A stretch of 64,000 nucleotides of DNA. It comes from Amorphochlora amoebiformis (lineage: Eukaryota > Cercozoa > Chlorarachniophyceae). The DNA is taken from assembly GCA_054601695.1 (NCBI GenBank), contig BAAHQB010000007.1:62001-126000 (forward strand). Reading direction: 5' to 3'. This document shows positions 1 through 13,868 of this stretch, piece after piece. Both the position numbers and the translations under genes were made by a program. How positions within the stretch are numbered: the stretch's first letter is position 1; the number at the start of each line of letters is the position of its first letter. Under the pieces are notes generated by a model. That model was not told where the DNA came from and searched no databases. It worked only from the letters and a program-made list of their open reading frames with translations.

Positions 1-198
1 ATCGAAACCAAATCCTAAACTTACGACAAATCGCATTTTCATACATATATACATACATACTATATTTATAATATATATATATATATATACATATTATATG
101 TGTGTATATGTATATATATATATATATATTATATATATTCACATAATACATCATACATTCACATAGATGAATACATACATATTGTTATATACATAATA

Positions 199-296
<98 letters not shown>

Positions 297-341
297 TATA
301 CATATATATATATATGTATATATATATGTATATATATTGAG

Positions 342-724
342 TTGGCAGCGTGGAACAAGATATGTGAATGAATGCATATATACTCTCTTTTTGTAACCTC
401 ATTTATATATATGTAAAAACATATGTACAATTAAAAAAAAACACATATGTTATGTCAATGTATATAAATATTACAGATATGAGCATAGACATTAAAATAT
501 ACATACAAACAAATATTAGCATGTACATGTACGTGAATAAATCAATATGTATATATATATATATATAAATAGGTATAATATGTATGTATGAATCTTGATA
601 CAGGTCTTCAGTTATCGACGCTGCTAAATCCCTCAAAGGCGTACATGTGGTATATCATATGTACTAGTAATATATACATATATATATATATATGTTTATA
701 AGTATATATATCATACATATAAAT

Positions 725-780
<56 letters not shown>

Positions 781-2830
781 CATCCAAAATAGATTGACAA
801 ACATTGATTATAAAATATAGACATACACACAAATGCATACAAATACATATACATATACCTTTGTATACATACACATATATGTATTCATATGTGTATTCTA
901 AAGTTGAAATGATGAAAATATCCACATCCAAGAACCTACTCAGATAATATACAGCCACACTGCCTGCCGGAATCCACTCTTCCACGAGGCATGTATGGGT
1001 ACCTGTACTTTATTTTCCTAATATTACCTAAAAAAAACCCATAGCTCAGGGCTTGGGCTTAGGTGAAGCAGATAGGTTAGGATAGGTAATGTTGGGCAGG
1101 TTTCGGGTTGCTTGTAGGCATTTAATCTAGTCACATCTCTGAGTGTTTTCCTACATATGTACGTATGTATGACATTCATACATGTAAAATATAATTCTTA
1201 TAATTTACATATTCACACCCCAGATGCAGGCGCAGACGACGTAGTATGCAGTCAAGAGGCAACCACACTCACCCCGACACCCGACACCCCTAACCCTAAC
1301 CTAACTCCCAACCCTAACCCCAACCCTAACCCTAACCTAACTCCCAACCCTAACCCCAACCCTAACCCTAACCTAACTCCCAACCCTAACCCCAACCCTA
1401 ACCCTAACCTAACTCCCAACCCTAACCCCAACCCTAACCCTAACCCTAACCCTAACCCTAACCCTAACCCTAACCCTAACCTAACTCCCAACCCTAACCC
1501 CAACCCTAACCCTAACCTAACTCCCAACCCAAACTCCAACCCTAACCCTAACCTAACTCCCAACCCTAACCCCAACCCTAACCCTAACCTAACTCCCAAC
1601 CCTAACCCCAACCCTAACCCTAACCTAACTCCCAACCCTAACCCCAACCCTAACCCTAACCTAACTCCCAACCCTAACCCCAACCCTAACCCTAACCTAA
1701 CTCCCAACCCTAACCCCAACCCTAACCCTAACCTAACTCCCAACCCTAACCCCAACCCTAACCCTAACCTAACTCCCAACCCTAACCCCAACCCTAACCC
1801 TACACCCAAACCCTTATCGGCCTGTGATTGTACGTGAAACCAGGCGCTCAGCAAGTATATTCGAACCTCTATCGCTGGCGCTCTTATTGCTCTTGTGGAA
1901 TCCCAATCCTTCGAGGTCAAACCCTAACCCTTTCCCTACCTCAGTATTAATAAAATAACAATAACCTAAGCCCTGCCCCAACCCTAACATTATCCCAAAA
2001 TTACCCAAAGTCCATCCAATCGTATCTTAGGCTAAAATGAACTCTAGCCTAACCTTATCCCCAGCGAAAAGCTTTTGTAACATTGCTGCTCACAATATAC
2101 CTACCCGATACCCGATACTCTACACCTATAACCCATAACCCATAACCCCACACCCGACACTACCCGGCACTAACCGACACTACTCGGCACTACCCGACAC
2201 TCGATACCCGACTCCCAGCACCCGACACCCGAACTGAACCTTATTCTAAACGTAATGACCCTAACCCTAACCCTCCTAGCTGGAGGAGAAGAGCGAGGAA
2301 AAAAGACAAGAGATGGAGGGTACCCCTAAGGCTAAAGGGGGTACCCCTAAGGCTAAAGGGGGTACCCCTAAAGCTGAAGGGGGTACCCCTGAGGGTAAAG
2401 AGGGACCCCAAAAGATCGAAGTAGCCAAGGGGGGGGATAGGGTGGAGGATTATCCACCTATTGTCAGGAGAGCGGCAAGAGAGAGGTGGGTATGTTATAT
2501 GTGTATATGTGGACACAACTGGGGGTTTTATATGAATATTATACATGTGAAAGTTGAATAATATATTTATAATGTACATATATATATATATATATATATA
2601 AATATGTGTGTATATTTGTATATATGTACCTACATATGTACATGTATTATACGCATTTATACATATACATCCATAAATGTAAACGCATTGATATATTTAT
2701 ATGTCCATACATACATATATGTAAATGATACTCCAGGGCTCTAAAAACATATCTGAAAGATATAGTCCACCAAACAGAAGTCAAGCAATATCTGCGTCAG
2801 GTTCAATCCCTTTTACTTACCCTCGCTTAA
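342..2830 (+). CDS. 3' portion of a gene of unknown function with a TPKAKGG-repeat tail
   Basis: Eight exons chain with every codon phase matching: 342-363, 604-649, 955-992, 1224-1243, 1844-1915, 2065-2076 (12-nt microexon), 2280-2485 and 2737-2830 (stop TAA 2828-2830). Together they give 169 residues plus stop, and the gene continues upstream of the window. The conserved-looking part contains [23 protein letters not shown] and [18 protein letters not shown], mostly helical in character. The exon at 2280 codes for an acidic/basic stretch with four tandem GGTPKAK-type heptapeptides, then [11 protein letters not shown]. The last exon is an amphipathic helix ending SLLLTLA. A roughly 500-bp CCCTAA array fills the intron between 1243 and 1844. 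I do not recognise the family. The first three exons are the least certain because antisense frames are also open there. Confidence 0.6.
1288..1806 (+). repeat. interstitial telomeric CCCTAA array with higher-order unit
   Basis: About 500 bp of CCCTAA hexamers in which a roughly 36-bp higher-order unit recurs about a dozen times. The unit combines CCCTAACCCCAA, CCCTAACCCTAA and a CTAACTCCCAA variant. It lies inside an intron of the first gene and produces spurious Pro-Asn and Leu-Gly open frames on the two strands. Confidence 0.95.
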
Positions 2831-2990
2831 GATTGGGAATAGGGTTAGGGAAAAGCGAAGACTTAGAGATATGGTTAGGGTTAGGGTAAGAATTGATTTG
2901 GAACTACGATTCTATTGGGACTTTAAATGTAGATGTGTTATAATAATAATGTGTAAGTGTGCATATATGTATGTATTGTGTTGTATTTTA

Positions 2991-3029
<39 letters not shown>

Positions 3030-3075
3030 TATAGTATATCACATTTTATGTTTTGCACATAGGTATGCATATATG

Positions 3076-3134
<59 letters not shown>

Positions 3135-3336
3135 ATATATACATACATACATATGTATTCTTACTTGTGTTATTATATATATATATATATATATATAGAC
3201 ATATATGTATGTATATACATATATATACATATGTATTCTAATATATGTTTATATATATATATATACAGTATATATATATATATTAATATAGTTTGTATAC
3301 ATTCAGATTTCTGAATTTAATAGTGGGTTATTCGAT
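2831..3336. other. short intergenic spacer between two plus-strand genes
   Basis: After the stop at 2830 come a few TTAGGG-like units (2842-2888) and then (TA)n/(TATG)n microsatellite up to the ATG at 3337. No poly(A) signal or promoter element can be assigned with confidence. With only about 500 bp, the 3' end of one gene and the 5' region of the next must be very close. Confidence 0.4.
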
Positions 3337-3406
3337 ATGATACAAGCTTTGCCAAATCCACTACTGGTTTACATACACATAAATATATGTGTATATATGT
3401 ATATGA

Positions 3407-3445
<39 letters not shown>

Positions 3446-3563
3446 TACATAGATATATATATATATGTATTTATTATGTACACATTTGTACATATACATA
3501 TATATATACATGTATATAACTTCATCTAAATGTATTATATACGTACATATACATAAATATGTA

Positions 3564-3600
<37 letters not shown>

Positions 3601-3644
3601 TGTATACATATGTCTAACTTCATCTAAATATATTATATGCGTGT

Positions 3645-3708
<64 letters not shown>

Positions 3709-3753
3709 ATGCACATACTAGTAGACATATATATTTTCTATATGCGTTGAATT

Positions 3754-3801
<48 letters not shown>

Positions 3802-3827
3802 CTATATGCTTTGTGTACATATACATA

Positions 3828-3882
<55 letters not shown>

Positions 3883-3989
3883 GCTTTTGTGTAAATATGT
3901 ACATACATAATTATATTATATTACATCTATATATATATATATATATACGGTTGTGTACATACATGTGTGTATACATTACATATATACGT

Positions 3990-4024
<35 letters not shown>

Positions 4025-4454
4025 CTGTTAATGCATCGTTTTGAGTAGCATAGTTAGACTTAGCATGACACGTTGCTATCTGTTCAGTGCGACAGAGTTG
4101 CATAAAAATATGCCCGAGCACGTAGAGATACCGGAGATAGCTCGGAGATTACATTGCCGATAGTACCGATTAGTACCGGGAGATACACCTTGACACAACG
4201 TGACGTCACACCATGACGCTTCCAGAAGTTTCCCGAATATTCGAGTATGTTCGAGGTTCCTAGAAATTTCCTGGTTTAAGTGTCTGAGAATTTGTCTTGA
4301 TGATTCGTGATAATCCAAACGGATAACGCTCAATCGAAGAACTACCACTGCTACGCTTACAAAGTACATACAGCTTTGTACATATACAACTATAAATATA
4401 TATATATATATATGTATGTATGTATGTATATTATGCATATTAACGTTCATACAA

Positions 4455-4521
<67 letters not shown>

Positions 4522-5253
4522 CATACATGCATGTATATTCATATATATATATATATATATATACTGATATGTACATGGCAATATATACACACACATATAC
4601 ACTCCATGCGTATGCCACACACCTGGTATATTTCAATAAAATGCTTATATTCAGAGTTCGAAGAGAGATGCGAAGGTGGTGAGGTGTGTTCACATCTCAG
4701 ACACGCATCACCATCACAGATATATGCATATACCACAGGTAATATAACACTGTTACTATGGGTTTCTTAAGGTTGTTATTGTTGATATGTAAGTACATTT
4801 ACTAGCTATACTTGCAAAATTACAACTCATTTTATATCAATACATCTACAGGCGGTATATATTGTAAATATGATTCAACGTTTGTAAACATATATATATG
4901 TATATATATATATTTATATATATATATATATATATATACATACATATATATTTTTATACATATATATATATACTATTGAATAGGTATATGTATATATATT
5001 TATATATCGTTACAGAATGTGTAGCTAGCGCGGAAGCTATAGTTAATTAACTATGAGAATTAGACTGCCACTAGACTACGTTTGATAGAGCCTGGCCAAG
5101 AAGGGTTCGGAACCCAACCACCTCGGAACCGACGGAACCCATGGGTTCCAGAGGAAGAAAGGAAGTATCCGACTACCGTACAAAAGTTATCTATAATCAT
5201 TCGTCATAAACTTGAATCGAACTCTGGACTACCATCTACATTGCCACTGCGCT

Positions 5254-5305
<52 letters not shown>

Positions 5306-5408
5306 TATAAGTATAAACATGAATGTACTATATATATATATATGTATATATGCATATATTATCTGTACATCTATATATATATATATATATGAATATATAT
5401 TTATACTA

Positions 5409-5461
<53 letters not shown>

Positions 5462-5508
5462 TATATATGTTTGCATATATGTATAAACATATTATATATA
5501 ATATATTT

Positions 5509-5555
<47 letters not shown>

Positions 5556-5602
5556 CGTATACGTATATACATATATATAAATATGTATGTATGCATATGT
5601 AT

Positions 5603-5637
<35 letters not shown>

Positions 5638-5740
5638 GTATTTACATATAAATTATAAATACATATATATATATTTTACAAATATATATATATATATATA
5701 TAAATATATATATATATACATGTATATATATTATGTATAT

Positions 5741-5788
<48 letters not shown>

Positions 5789-5967
5789 GTATGTATACAT
5801 ATATACATATACACATACATATATCTACATATTATATATAATATAATGTATATATGTATACATATATACATACACATGTATTTATATAAATATATATGTA
5901 TATATATTAGGGAGACATACTGTTTCACACTGGGGATACGGTTGGCAATTACGGGGACGTAATCTCT

Positions 5968-6024
<57 letters not shown>

Positions 6025-6606
6025 ATATGTCTAATACCTATATATATAATATATATATATATATATACATATGTATATGATACGTTTGTATATACATACA
6101 TATATAGAGAAATATGCATGTATAGATATATATATATATTTATATATACATATACGCACTGAAATATGCATGCGTACGTGTATACGCATAAATATTGAAT
6201 CATGTGGAGTGTATACATATCCGTACGTATATCTGCATATATTCATAACCATCGGACAATATGTCCTATACAAATATTGATGTATTTGTATATCTGCATA
6301 TACGTATATTCAATAATTGATATGAAAGTATGCAAATGTTAATTCAGAGTGATGTAAACGTTCATTTCCAAGACTTCGCCACATGGGTCAGTTTGCAAGC
6401 AAAGAGGTGTAAATATATGCTATTGGTTATATGTCTTCTACATGCATTCATTTTATTCATAGCACAAAGGAGCATGATGCAAGCATAGGGTTATATGTGA
6501 TATGTGTATCAAAGAGGTGTAAATATAAGCCAATGATGCAAGCATAGGGTTATATGTGATATGTGTATCGGCTACGTATCTTTATGATCAATTTCTAAAA
6601 TATGTG

Positions 6607-6662
<56 letters not shown>

Positions 6663-6736
6663 GTGAGTTCACTAATAGGTTTAAGGCGGTCGTCTTCATC
6701 GCTGGAAACCAGTTACGTTATATCAAACTGCATTTT

Positions 6737-6793
<57 letters not shown>

Positions 6794-6874
6794 ATATGTA
6801 TATATATCCTTTGTATTAGATCTATATAATATATATAAATATATATTCAAATACGCATCAATATATAAATACAT

Positions 6875-6908
<34 letters not shown>

Positions 6909-7523
6909 TCATATATATATATATATGTACATATATATGTGTATATAATGTACGTGTATATATGTATATATATCCTGATAAATATATATATATATATTAC
7001 ATATGTACATACATATTAATACTCACAGTATACCCTAAGCCTGATCATGGTTCGATCCTTAATATCAACCCTATAATTAAGCTACTATTCAACCCCTACC
7101 CCGACACCCTAATCATAACCCTTAACCTAACCCTAATTTGCACTAACCCTATCCCAAACTCCAGAAGGTTTTTTCGGTATACTTTACCCTAACTGTATAC
7201 GTCTAATTCTGTTTTTAATCCTAACCTTATACTAGCCTTGAAAATGACTTAAAGCCCTTGCTAGAATCACATTTCTTGAAATATGCTTATGTCTGTAACG
7301 TGTTATACATACATAATCACATCAATTTTAACCCCAGCAATAAGAATTGTATATTCTAACCTATCAATAAGTACTTTATAATAGCATCTTCATCTTAATT
7401 CTAATCGTAAATACCATCTTTGTCTTAATTTTAATCCCAAATGGTCATCATTGTGTGTAATTGTAATCCTAAGCTTAATCCATTAGTGACACTCAGCTAG
7501 ACGGGAAGGAGGTATATTTAAAA

Positions 7524-7558
<35 letters not shown>

Positions 7559-7684
7559 TGTATATATGTACATAGAATATATATATTGGTGACATAGTAT
7601 GTGTGTAAATATATACATATATATATATATATATATATTCATACATATATATATATATATATACATATACATACATCCATTTTA

Positions 7685-7728
<44 letters not shown>

Positions 7729-7756
7729 GATATTTTTATACACATATATAAGCATG

Positions 7757-7795
<39 letters not shown>

Positions 7796-8015
7796 CTGTA
7801 TACATATATACATATATATACAATTAGTATGATGATCGAATTTCGAGAAAGATTTTGAAGTCTCTCCCCAAAAACGTCTACTATTTGCAAAATTCGCAGG
7901 TCTTCACTTCCAAGCTGTCACCTAGATAACTTCCTAAGAATCTCGGAAATTCTTCGAATATTCTCGAAAACCTCCAAATATTCTCAAAAAAAATATACTT
8001 CTCCATACATACATA

Positions 8016-8053
<38 letters not shown>

Positions 8054-8123
8054 TACATATATATATATATATATATACATATATATATGTGTGTATTGTA
8101 CGTTCGTATCCACATGCATGTAC

Positions 8124-8170
<47 letters not shown>

Positions 8171-8548
8171 TGTATACACGTTACATATGTATATATATAT
8201 AGATAGATATATATATATATATTTCTATATATATATATATATATATGTTTATAATGATATTTTGGTATATATGCAGGTGAACGTTCTGGGGCTGAAAATC
8301 TGGTATTTAGATGTATTTAAATATATCTATATATATATATATATGTGTGTGTGTGCGTGTGCACATATACATATACACATACACATACATATATATATAT
8401 ATATACCTACGTTTAGAGTGCACATGTAATTACTAGACATAAATCAATACATGTACATAATACTTATAACTAATGTATGAGTACATCGTGGCTACATGTC
8501 AAATATCTGTGGATTTATATTGGTAAGTATATATAAATGTATATATAA

Positions 8549-8598
<50 letters not shown>

Positions 8599-8612
8599 GT
8601 GCGTGTATATAA

Positions 8613-8673
<61 letters not shown>

Positions 8674-8700
8674 AATATATAAATATCTCTTATGTAAGAC

Positions 8701-8739
<39 letters not shown>

Positions 8740-8802
8740 ATGTATATACGCAGGGGGACACCTTTATGTGTGTCCAGACTAGACACTATGAGAAAACGAT
8801 AC

Positions 8803-8842
<40 letters not shown>

Positions 8843-9147
8843 CTAATATACATACACAAAGGCACCTTTATGCGTGTCCAGACTAGAAACTATGGGAAAA
8901 CGATACTATACATATATATATCTACTATATTATATATATATATATATATATATGTGTGTATATATACATAATATATGTACTCCGGGGACAACTTTATGTC
9001 TGGACAAGAAACTATACTCTCTATATATATATATACATATATATATATAAAACCATACATAATGTATATACACAAGGGGACAACTTTGTGTGTGTCCAAA
9101 CTAGAAGCTATGTCAAAACGATACTATATATATAATATATATGTATA

Positions 9148-9184
<37 letters not shown>

Positions 9185-9679
9185 CATAATATGTATATAC
9201 CCAGGGGCTCACCTTTATGCGTGTCTAGACTAGAATCTATGGGAAAACGAAAATATACATATATATATATATATATATATATTGTATATATATATATATA
9301 TATACATATATATACACATAATATATGCTCAGGGGACAACTTTATGTCTGGACTAGAACTATGGAAAACGATAATATATATATATATTTTTTTATATACA
9401 CATAAATATATACCGCCATTATATATATATATATATATATATACATATATATGTATAAAACCATACATAATGTATATACACAGGGGGACAACTTTATGAG
9501 TGTCCAGACTAGAAGCTATGTCAAAACGATATTATATATATAATATATATGTATATATTTATATATATATATATACATATATTATATACATAATATGTAT
9601 ATACTCAGGGGTTCACCTTTATGCGTGTCTAGACTAGAAACTATGGGAAAACGATACTATAGTAACGCATTCGAGAGAA

Positions 9680-9710
<31 letters not shown>

Positions 9711-10329
9711 AATATATGTATATATAAGGAGAAATCACATGTATTAAGAAATGTATTTATATACAAATATATACATATATATATATATTTTTTAATACAT
9801 ATGTATGTATATATACTAATATGTATGTATACATACACTGTTAGCGTATAGTAGATAGGGGTCCAGAGTTCGATTCAAGTCCGTTTCATTATGATTTACT
9901 TTGTTCTCAAGAATCCACCAAGATACACACGCTCATGCGTGCTCACGTAATGGTCACGTGAGATCATGTGTGCAGAATATGGCGTGACGTCAAAGTTCTG
10001 TCACTGTATATATGGAAGCCCGGCACCATGTTCTACCCGGAACTACCCGGAACTATCGGCCAGGCATTCTCTGAGCAATCTCCGAAATCTCCAGTGATCT
10101 CGGGGCACATGCGTGCTCACGTGATGGTCATGTGTGCAGAACATGGCGTGACGTCACGTTCTGTCACTGTATATATGGAAGCCCGACACCATGTTCTACC
10201 CGGAACTACCCGGTACTATCGGCCAGGCATTCTCTGAGCAATCTCCGAAATCGCCAGTGATCTCGGGGCACTATATTGATAGCCGCATCCAACTATGGTA
10301 TTATATCGAGGCTCTAACAATACATATAT

Positions 10330-10366
<37 letters not shown>

Positions 10367-10400
10367 TCTGCAGATATATGCTTAGTTACATACAAACGTA

Positions 10401-10445
<45 letters not shown>

Positions 10446-11012
10446 CATAGTTAAATAGTACGATTGGATGCAGCTTAATGAGTAGATGTCAATATAGTTT
10501 ACAAACTCATTCGCATACCTATACTGGGAGATCGCTGGAGAGTCCGGGGATTGCTAGGGATCACCACATCTGGTACTACACGGGGGTAACGAGGCTTCAG
10601 AGATTATTATTATTAGGCGTCAGGGCGTGACGTCACGGCATGTCGCGCTGTGGAACCCTTCGAGAGGGTTCTCGAGTGTTCGAAAGATTCGAGTAGTTCA
10701 AGGAGACTCGAGTAGTTCTGGAACATTCGAGTAGTTCTAGAAGATTCGAATAGTTCTAGAAGGTTCGAGTAGTTCCAGAAAATTCGAGTAGCTGAAGATT
10801 CGAATAGTTCTAGAACTTCTTCCGCATCGCAAAGTTGGAGGCCCCTTAACCCCATAGCCGATATGAAGTCTGTAGCTCAGGGAGTCCCGTATTAGCCTAT
10901 AGCTCAGGTAGCCTCAGCTTAATCCTACAGCTAATATTTTCTTTCAGGTCAACCCTATAGCTACGTTTGCGGCCCATCTTGAACCTATAGCTAATGTGGA
11001 ATTGTAGCTTAA

Positions 11013-11052
<40 letters not shown>

Positions 11053-11134
11053 CTGAGGTGTCTGGTAAGATTAACCCTATAAGTAAGCTTAACCCTATGA
11101 CCTCTATATCTAGGCTGGTGTCCCACCTTCAGCT

Positions 11135-11166
<32 letters not shown>

Positions 11167-11193
11167 ACGTGACTCACTCGTCAAGCTCTATAG

Positions 11194-11236
<43 letters not shown>

Positions 11237-11846
11237 GTACATATATACATATATATATATATAATATACATATATATATATAGATATATATATTTGTGTA
11301 ATATGTATATAGATATAACAGACTTTCAAATATAAATACAGATCAATGCGACGGGAAGTTTTCAAGAAAATTCCCGAAAATCTTGATATTCTTCTCACAT
11401 ATATATATATATGTATATATAGATATATATATATATGTAATATGTATATAGATATAACAGACTTTTAAATATACATACAGATCAATGCGACGGGAAGTTT
11501 TCAAGAAAATTCCAGAAAATCTTGATATTCTTCTCACACATATGTGTATATATATATATATAATATACACATATATTATATATAGATATAACAGACTTTC
11601 AAATATACATACAGATCAATGCGACGGGAAGTTTTCAAGAAAATTCCAGAAAATCTCGATATTCTTCTCACACACCAACCCCCCAACGGACCTCTGGCCC
11701 ATCCCGAGGTGCGAACATACTTACTTGTACATCTTTTTACATTCTCATGTGCGAGGATACTTACTTTTACATCTTTTTACATTCTCATACACATGCGAAC
11801 AGCGGTTATATATATGACATATGTATATGTGTATTGAATTGAGATG

Positions 11847-11906
<60 letters not shown>

Positions 11907-12142
11907 TACATGTATGTATACACATATCTATATATATGTATAGTCTTTTGATGTAATTAGGTGGGAGATGAGGTTCTGACGCGCGCAATTCGAGCGCTTA
12001 AGTAATACATATTTATTCGATGCATGTACGTGTGTACACATATATGCAATATACATATATATTCATACAAACATGTATATATATGTATATATCATATATG
12101 TGTGTATAGATGCATAAATATGTGAAGATGTGCGTATGTTAA

Positions 12143-12173
<31 letters not shown>

Positions 12174-12241
12174 TGCATATTATGTATATATACCCAAGAT
12201 ATTGATTATATTCACACGACAGTGATTAGACTGACATCTGT

Positions 12242-12294
<53 letters not shown>

Positions 12295-12442
12295 CAGATA
12301 ATGTATTAATATATATATAGATATATATATATGCATTAGGAAACCCCCAAAGTATCACTTATTTGGTCACGACCATGACTACATTGGCGTATCCACCTCC
12401 AAACAAACCATCTCAATCAATGGGGTCATCACATAATATACA

Positions 12443-12491
<49 letters not shown>

Positions 12492-13100
12492 TGTCAAACA
12501 AACCATCTCCATCAATGGGGATAGGATTAGGGTTAGGGTTAGGGTTAGGGTTAGGGTTAAGGTTAGGGTTAGGGTTAGGGTTAGGGTTAGGGTTAGGGTT
12601 AGGGTTAGGGTTAGGGTTAGTTGTACCACGACCATGACTACATTGGCGTATCTAGCTCCTAAAACACCCTCTTCATCAATTGGGGTCATTTATGTCATAT
12701 TATATCTTTATGTATATATAACATATATCTATATTGAGATTTGTAAAGACCAAATTTTCTGAGAATTCCCCTAATTTTATTCAGCGAAATAATCGTCTGG
12801 TACTACCAAATGTTACCCAAAATTCCCCGAAAATACCTAAAATTAATGCAAATGTTCCTCAATAGGCTCAAGAGACTGTTTTGCGCTTAGATAAAGTTGT
12901 CAAAAAACTCAGGGTATTTATATGTATTATTACATGTTTTAAAACATATATATATATATATGATGTTTATATTATAATATATATATATATATGTGTGTGT
13001 GTGTGCGTGTGTGCGTGTGTGTGGTGCGCATTTGTTCACATATATATATGTTCGTGTACACACATTCATATGTTGAAATATATCTATATAATATATATAC

Positions 13101-13132
<32 letters not shown>

Positions 13133-13209
13133 GTATATTATACTTATATATATATATATATATATATATATTACAGAGCATACATAAATTAATTTATTCC
13201 CGATTTGTG

Positions 13210-13248
<39 letters not shown>

Positions 13249-13279
13249 CGTGTGTGTGTGTGTAACATGTATAGACATG

Positions 13280-13310
<31 letters not shown>

Positions 13311-13388
13311 AAATATATACATATTATATATATTTATGTATATAGGACGGAGGAGGATTTGCATGGATGTTCGACGTCGAGGTAAAAC

Positions 13389-13439
<51 letters not shown>

Positions 13440-13469
13440 ATATATATATAATATATATACATGTTCATA

Positions 13470-13501
<32 letters not shown>

Positions 13502-13541
13502 GTGCATGTACATACACCAGACTGCTGGCGCAGTGGTATGA
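3337..13541 (+). CDS. MPPED-like calcineurin-fold metallophosphoesterase, 14-15 exons
   Basis: Exons: 3337-3366 (ATG), 4655-4738, 5911-5958, 6348-6406, 6679-6711, 7487-7511, 7828-7899, 8277-8302, 9609-9683, 11615-11708, 11961-12001, 12340-12424, 12866-12913 and 13346-13381. All phases match and the total is 252 codons. A last exon 13521-13541 ending TGA is uncertain because it overlaps a SINE-like head. The dimetal phosphoesterase motifs appear in order: [31 protein letters not shown] (split over two introns), [20 protein letters not shown] and [13 protein letters not shown]. This order and the overall size fit the MPPED1/MPPED2 (239AB) family of metal-dependent phosphodiesterases, which is established knowledge. 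All catalytic Asp/His/Asn residues are present, so activity is expected. There is no signal peptide. Three exons sit in arrays of truncated copies (separate entries). The substrate cannot be inferred. Confidence 0.92.
4025..4330. repeat. dispersed repeat carrying a GTGACGTCAC core and CCGATAGTACCG motifs
   Basis: A non-AT island within intron 1 of the phosphoesterase gene. It contains CGTGACGTCACACCATGACG next to TAGTACCGGGAG and TTCGAGTATGTTCGAGG. Related pieces recur at 9.93-10.27, 10.5-10.87, 25.02-25.11 and 63.0-63.12 kb, so it belongs to a dispersed family. No open frame, terminal repeat or target-site duplication was found. Confidence 0.45.
5015..5259 (-). mobile_element. tRNA-derived SINE-like element
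   Basis: Read on the minus strand, it begins GTTAGCGCAGTGGCAATG (A-box-like) and continues to CAGAGTTCGATTCAAG (B-box-like) about 30 nt later, as in a tRNA head, followed by an unrelated body. The element at 16.53-16.76 kb aligns loosely along most of its length, including a shared GATACTTC-TTTCTTC stretch. It lies in an intron of the phosphoesterase gene. Confidence 0.42.
6402..6575 (+). repeat. tandem duplication just after a phosphoesterase exon
   Basis: A CAAAGAGGTGTAAATATA piece, spanning the exon-4 donor, and an ATGATGCAAGCATAGGGTTA piece with following sequence each occur twice (6402/6512 and 6472/6533). The second CAAAGAG|GTGTAA keeps the last bases of the exon and its donor, so this is a short donor-side fragment. 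Confidence 0.6.
8754..9683 (+). repeat. eight-copy exon array around phosphoesterase exon 9
   Basis: Units begin after an AG at about 8754, 8862, 8986, 9076, 9204, 9335, 9484 and 9609. Each repeats the 5' two thirds of the exon, then runs into (TA)n. Only the last copy (9609-9683) continues through YYSNAFERK to a proper donor. Copies 1 and 5 are open and conservative ([15 protein letters not shown] and [15 protein letters not shown] against [15 protein letters not shown]). Others carry stops or indels. Confidence 0.85.
9839..9925 (+). mobile_element. SINE-like tRNA head
   Basis: GTTAGCGTATAGTAGATAGG followed by CAGAGTTCGATTCAAGTCC matches the A/B-box-like head of the element at 5.0-5.26 kb, here on the plus strand. 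It directly abuts the GACGTCA repeat pair. Confidence 0.35.
9930..10270. repeat. direct repeat pair, period 174 bp, with TGACGTCA palindrome
   Basis: Two highly similar units start at CATGCGTGCTCACG (9934 and 10108). Each contains GGCGTGACGTCA, TTCTGTCACTGTATATATGG, CCGGAACTACCCGG and CAATCTCCGAAAT. The spurious open frames MCRIWRDVK and the following one come from these copies. The pair lies in an intron. Confidence 0.75.
10500..10870. repeat. GACGTCA repeat family member with TTCGAGTAGTTC tandem repeats
   Basis: GGCGTGACGTCACGGCATG is followed by about eight imperfect copies of a TTCGAGTAGTTCTAGAA-type unit of roughly 19 bp (10660-10815). The latter resembles the TTCGAGTATGTTCGAGG stretch at 4.24 kb, which supports a common family. 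It lies in an intron and no coding potential is credible. Confidence 0.5.
11314..11708 (+). repeat. three-copy exon array around phosphoesterase exon 10
   Basis: Units with exon starts at 11342, 11481 and 11615 share the intron end (GATATAACAGACTTT...ACAG) and the exon through [10 protein letters not shown]. The first two then break into (TA)n. Only the third runs on through [11 protein letters not shown] to a GTGCGA donor. The acceptor-side fragments therefore precede the intact exon. Confidence 0.9.
12340..12690 (+). repeat. exon array around the FGHDHD exon, with a TTAGGG array inside
   Basis: The intact exon is 12340-12424. It is followed by a short copy of its end (12495-12520, KQTISING) and a longer copy (12626-12690, HDHDYIGVS then an in-frame TAA), both lacking the acceptor side. 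A clean TTAGGG array (12529-12620) separates them. Donor-side fragments follow the intact exon. Confidence 0.88.
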
Positions 13542-13574
13542 ATTGGCTATAACTAGACTACCGTTAGATATGTA

Positions 13575-13611
<37 letters not shown>

Positions 13612-13830
13612 AGTGTGTGTGTATCTATAATACATATATGTATATGCATATACATGTATGACAGTTAGCTGAGGAGTATGAAGTGTATAGTGTGAGATAT
13701 GGGTTAGTTAAGTATCTAAAAATGTACGTACGGTAGACAAGTATGGCCTCCTAGATAGCGTTGCATCAATGCTATACATATGTATATTACACACCTACAT
13801 TAATGAAAAACGTTCATCGATATGCATATA

Positions 13831-13868
<38 letters not shown>

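Noticed and set aside
1157-1920. 226-aa Pro-Asn frame (+) and 222-aa Leu-Gly frame (-)
   Set aside because: These are translations of the CCCTAA array. The only credible coding pieces are the short exons at 1224-1243 and 1844-1915.
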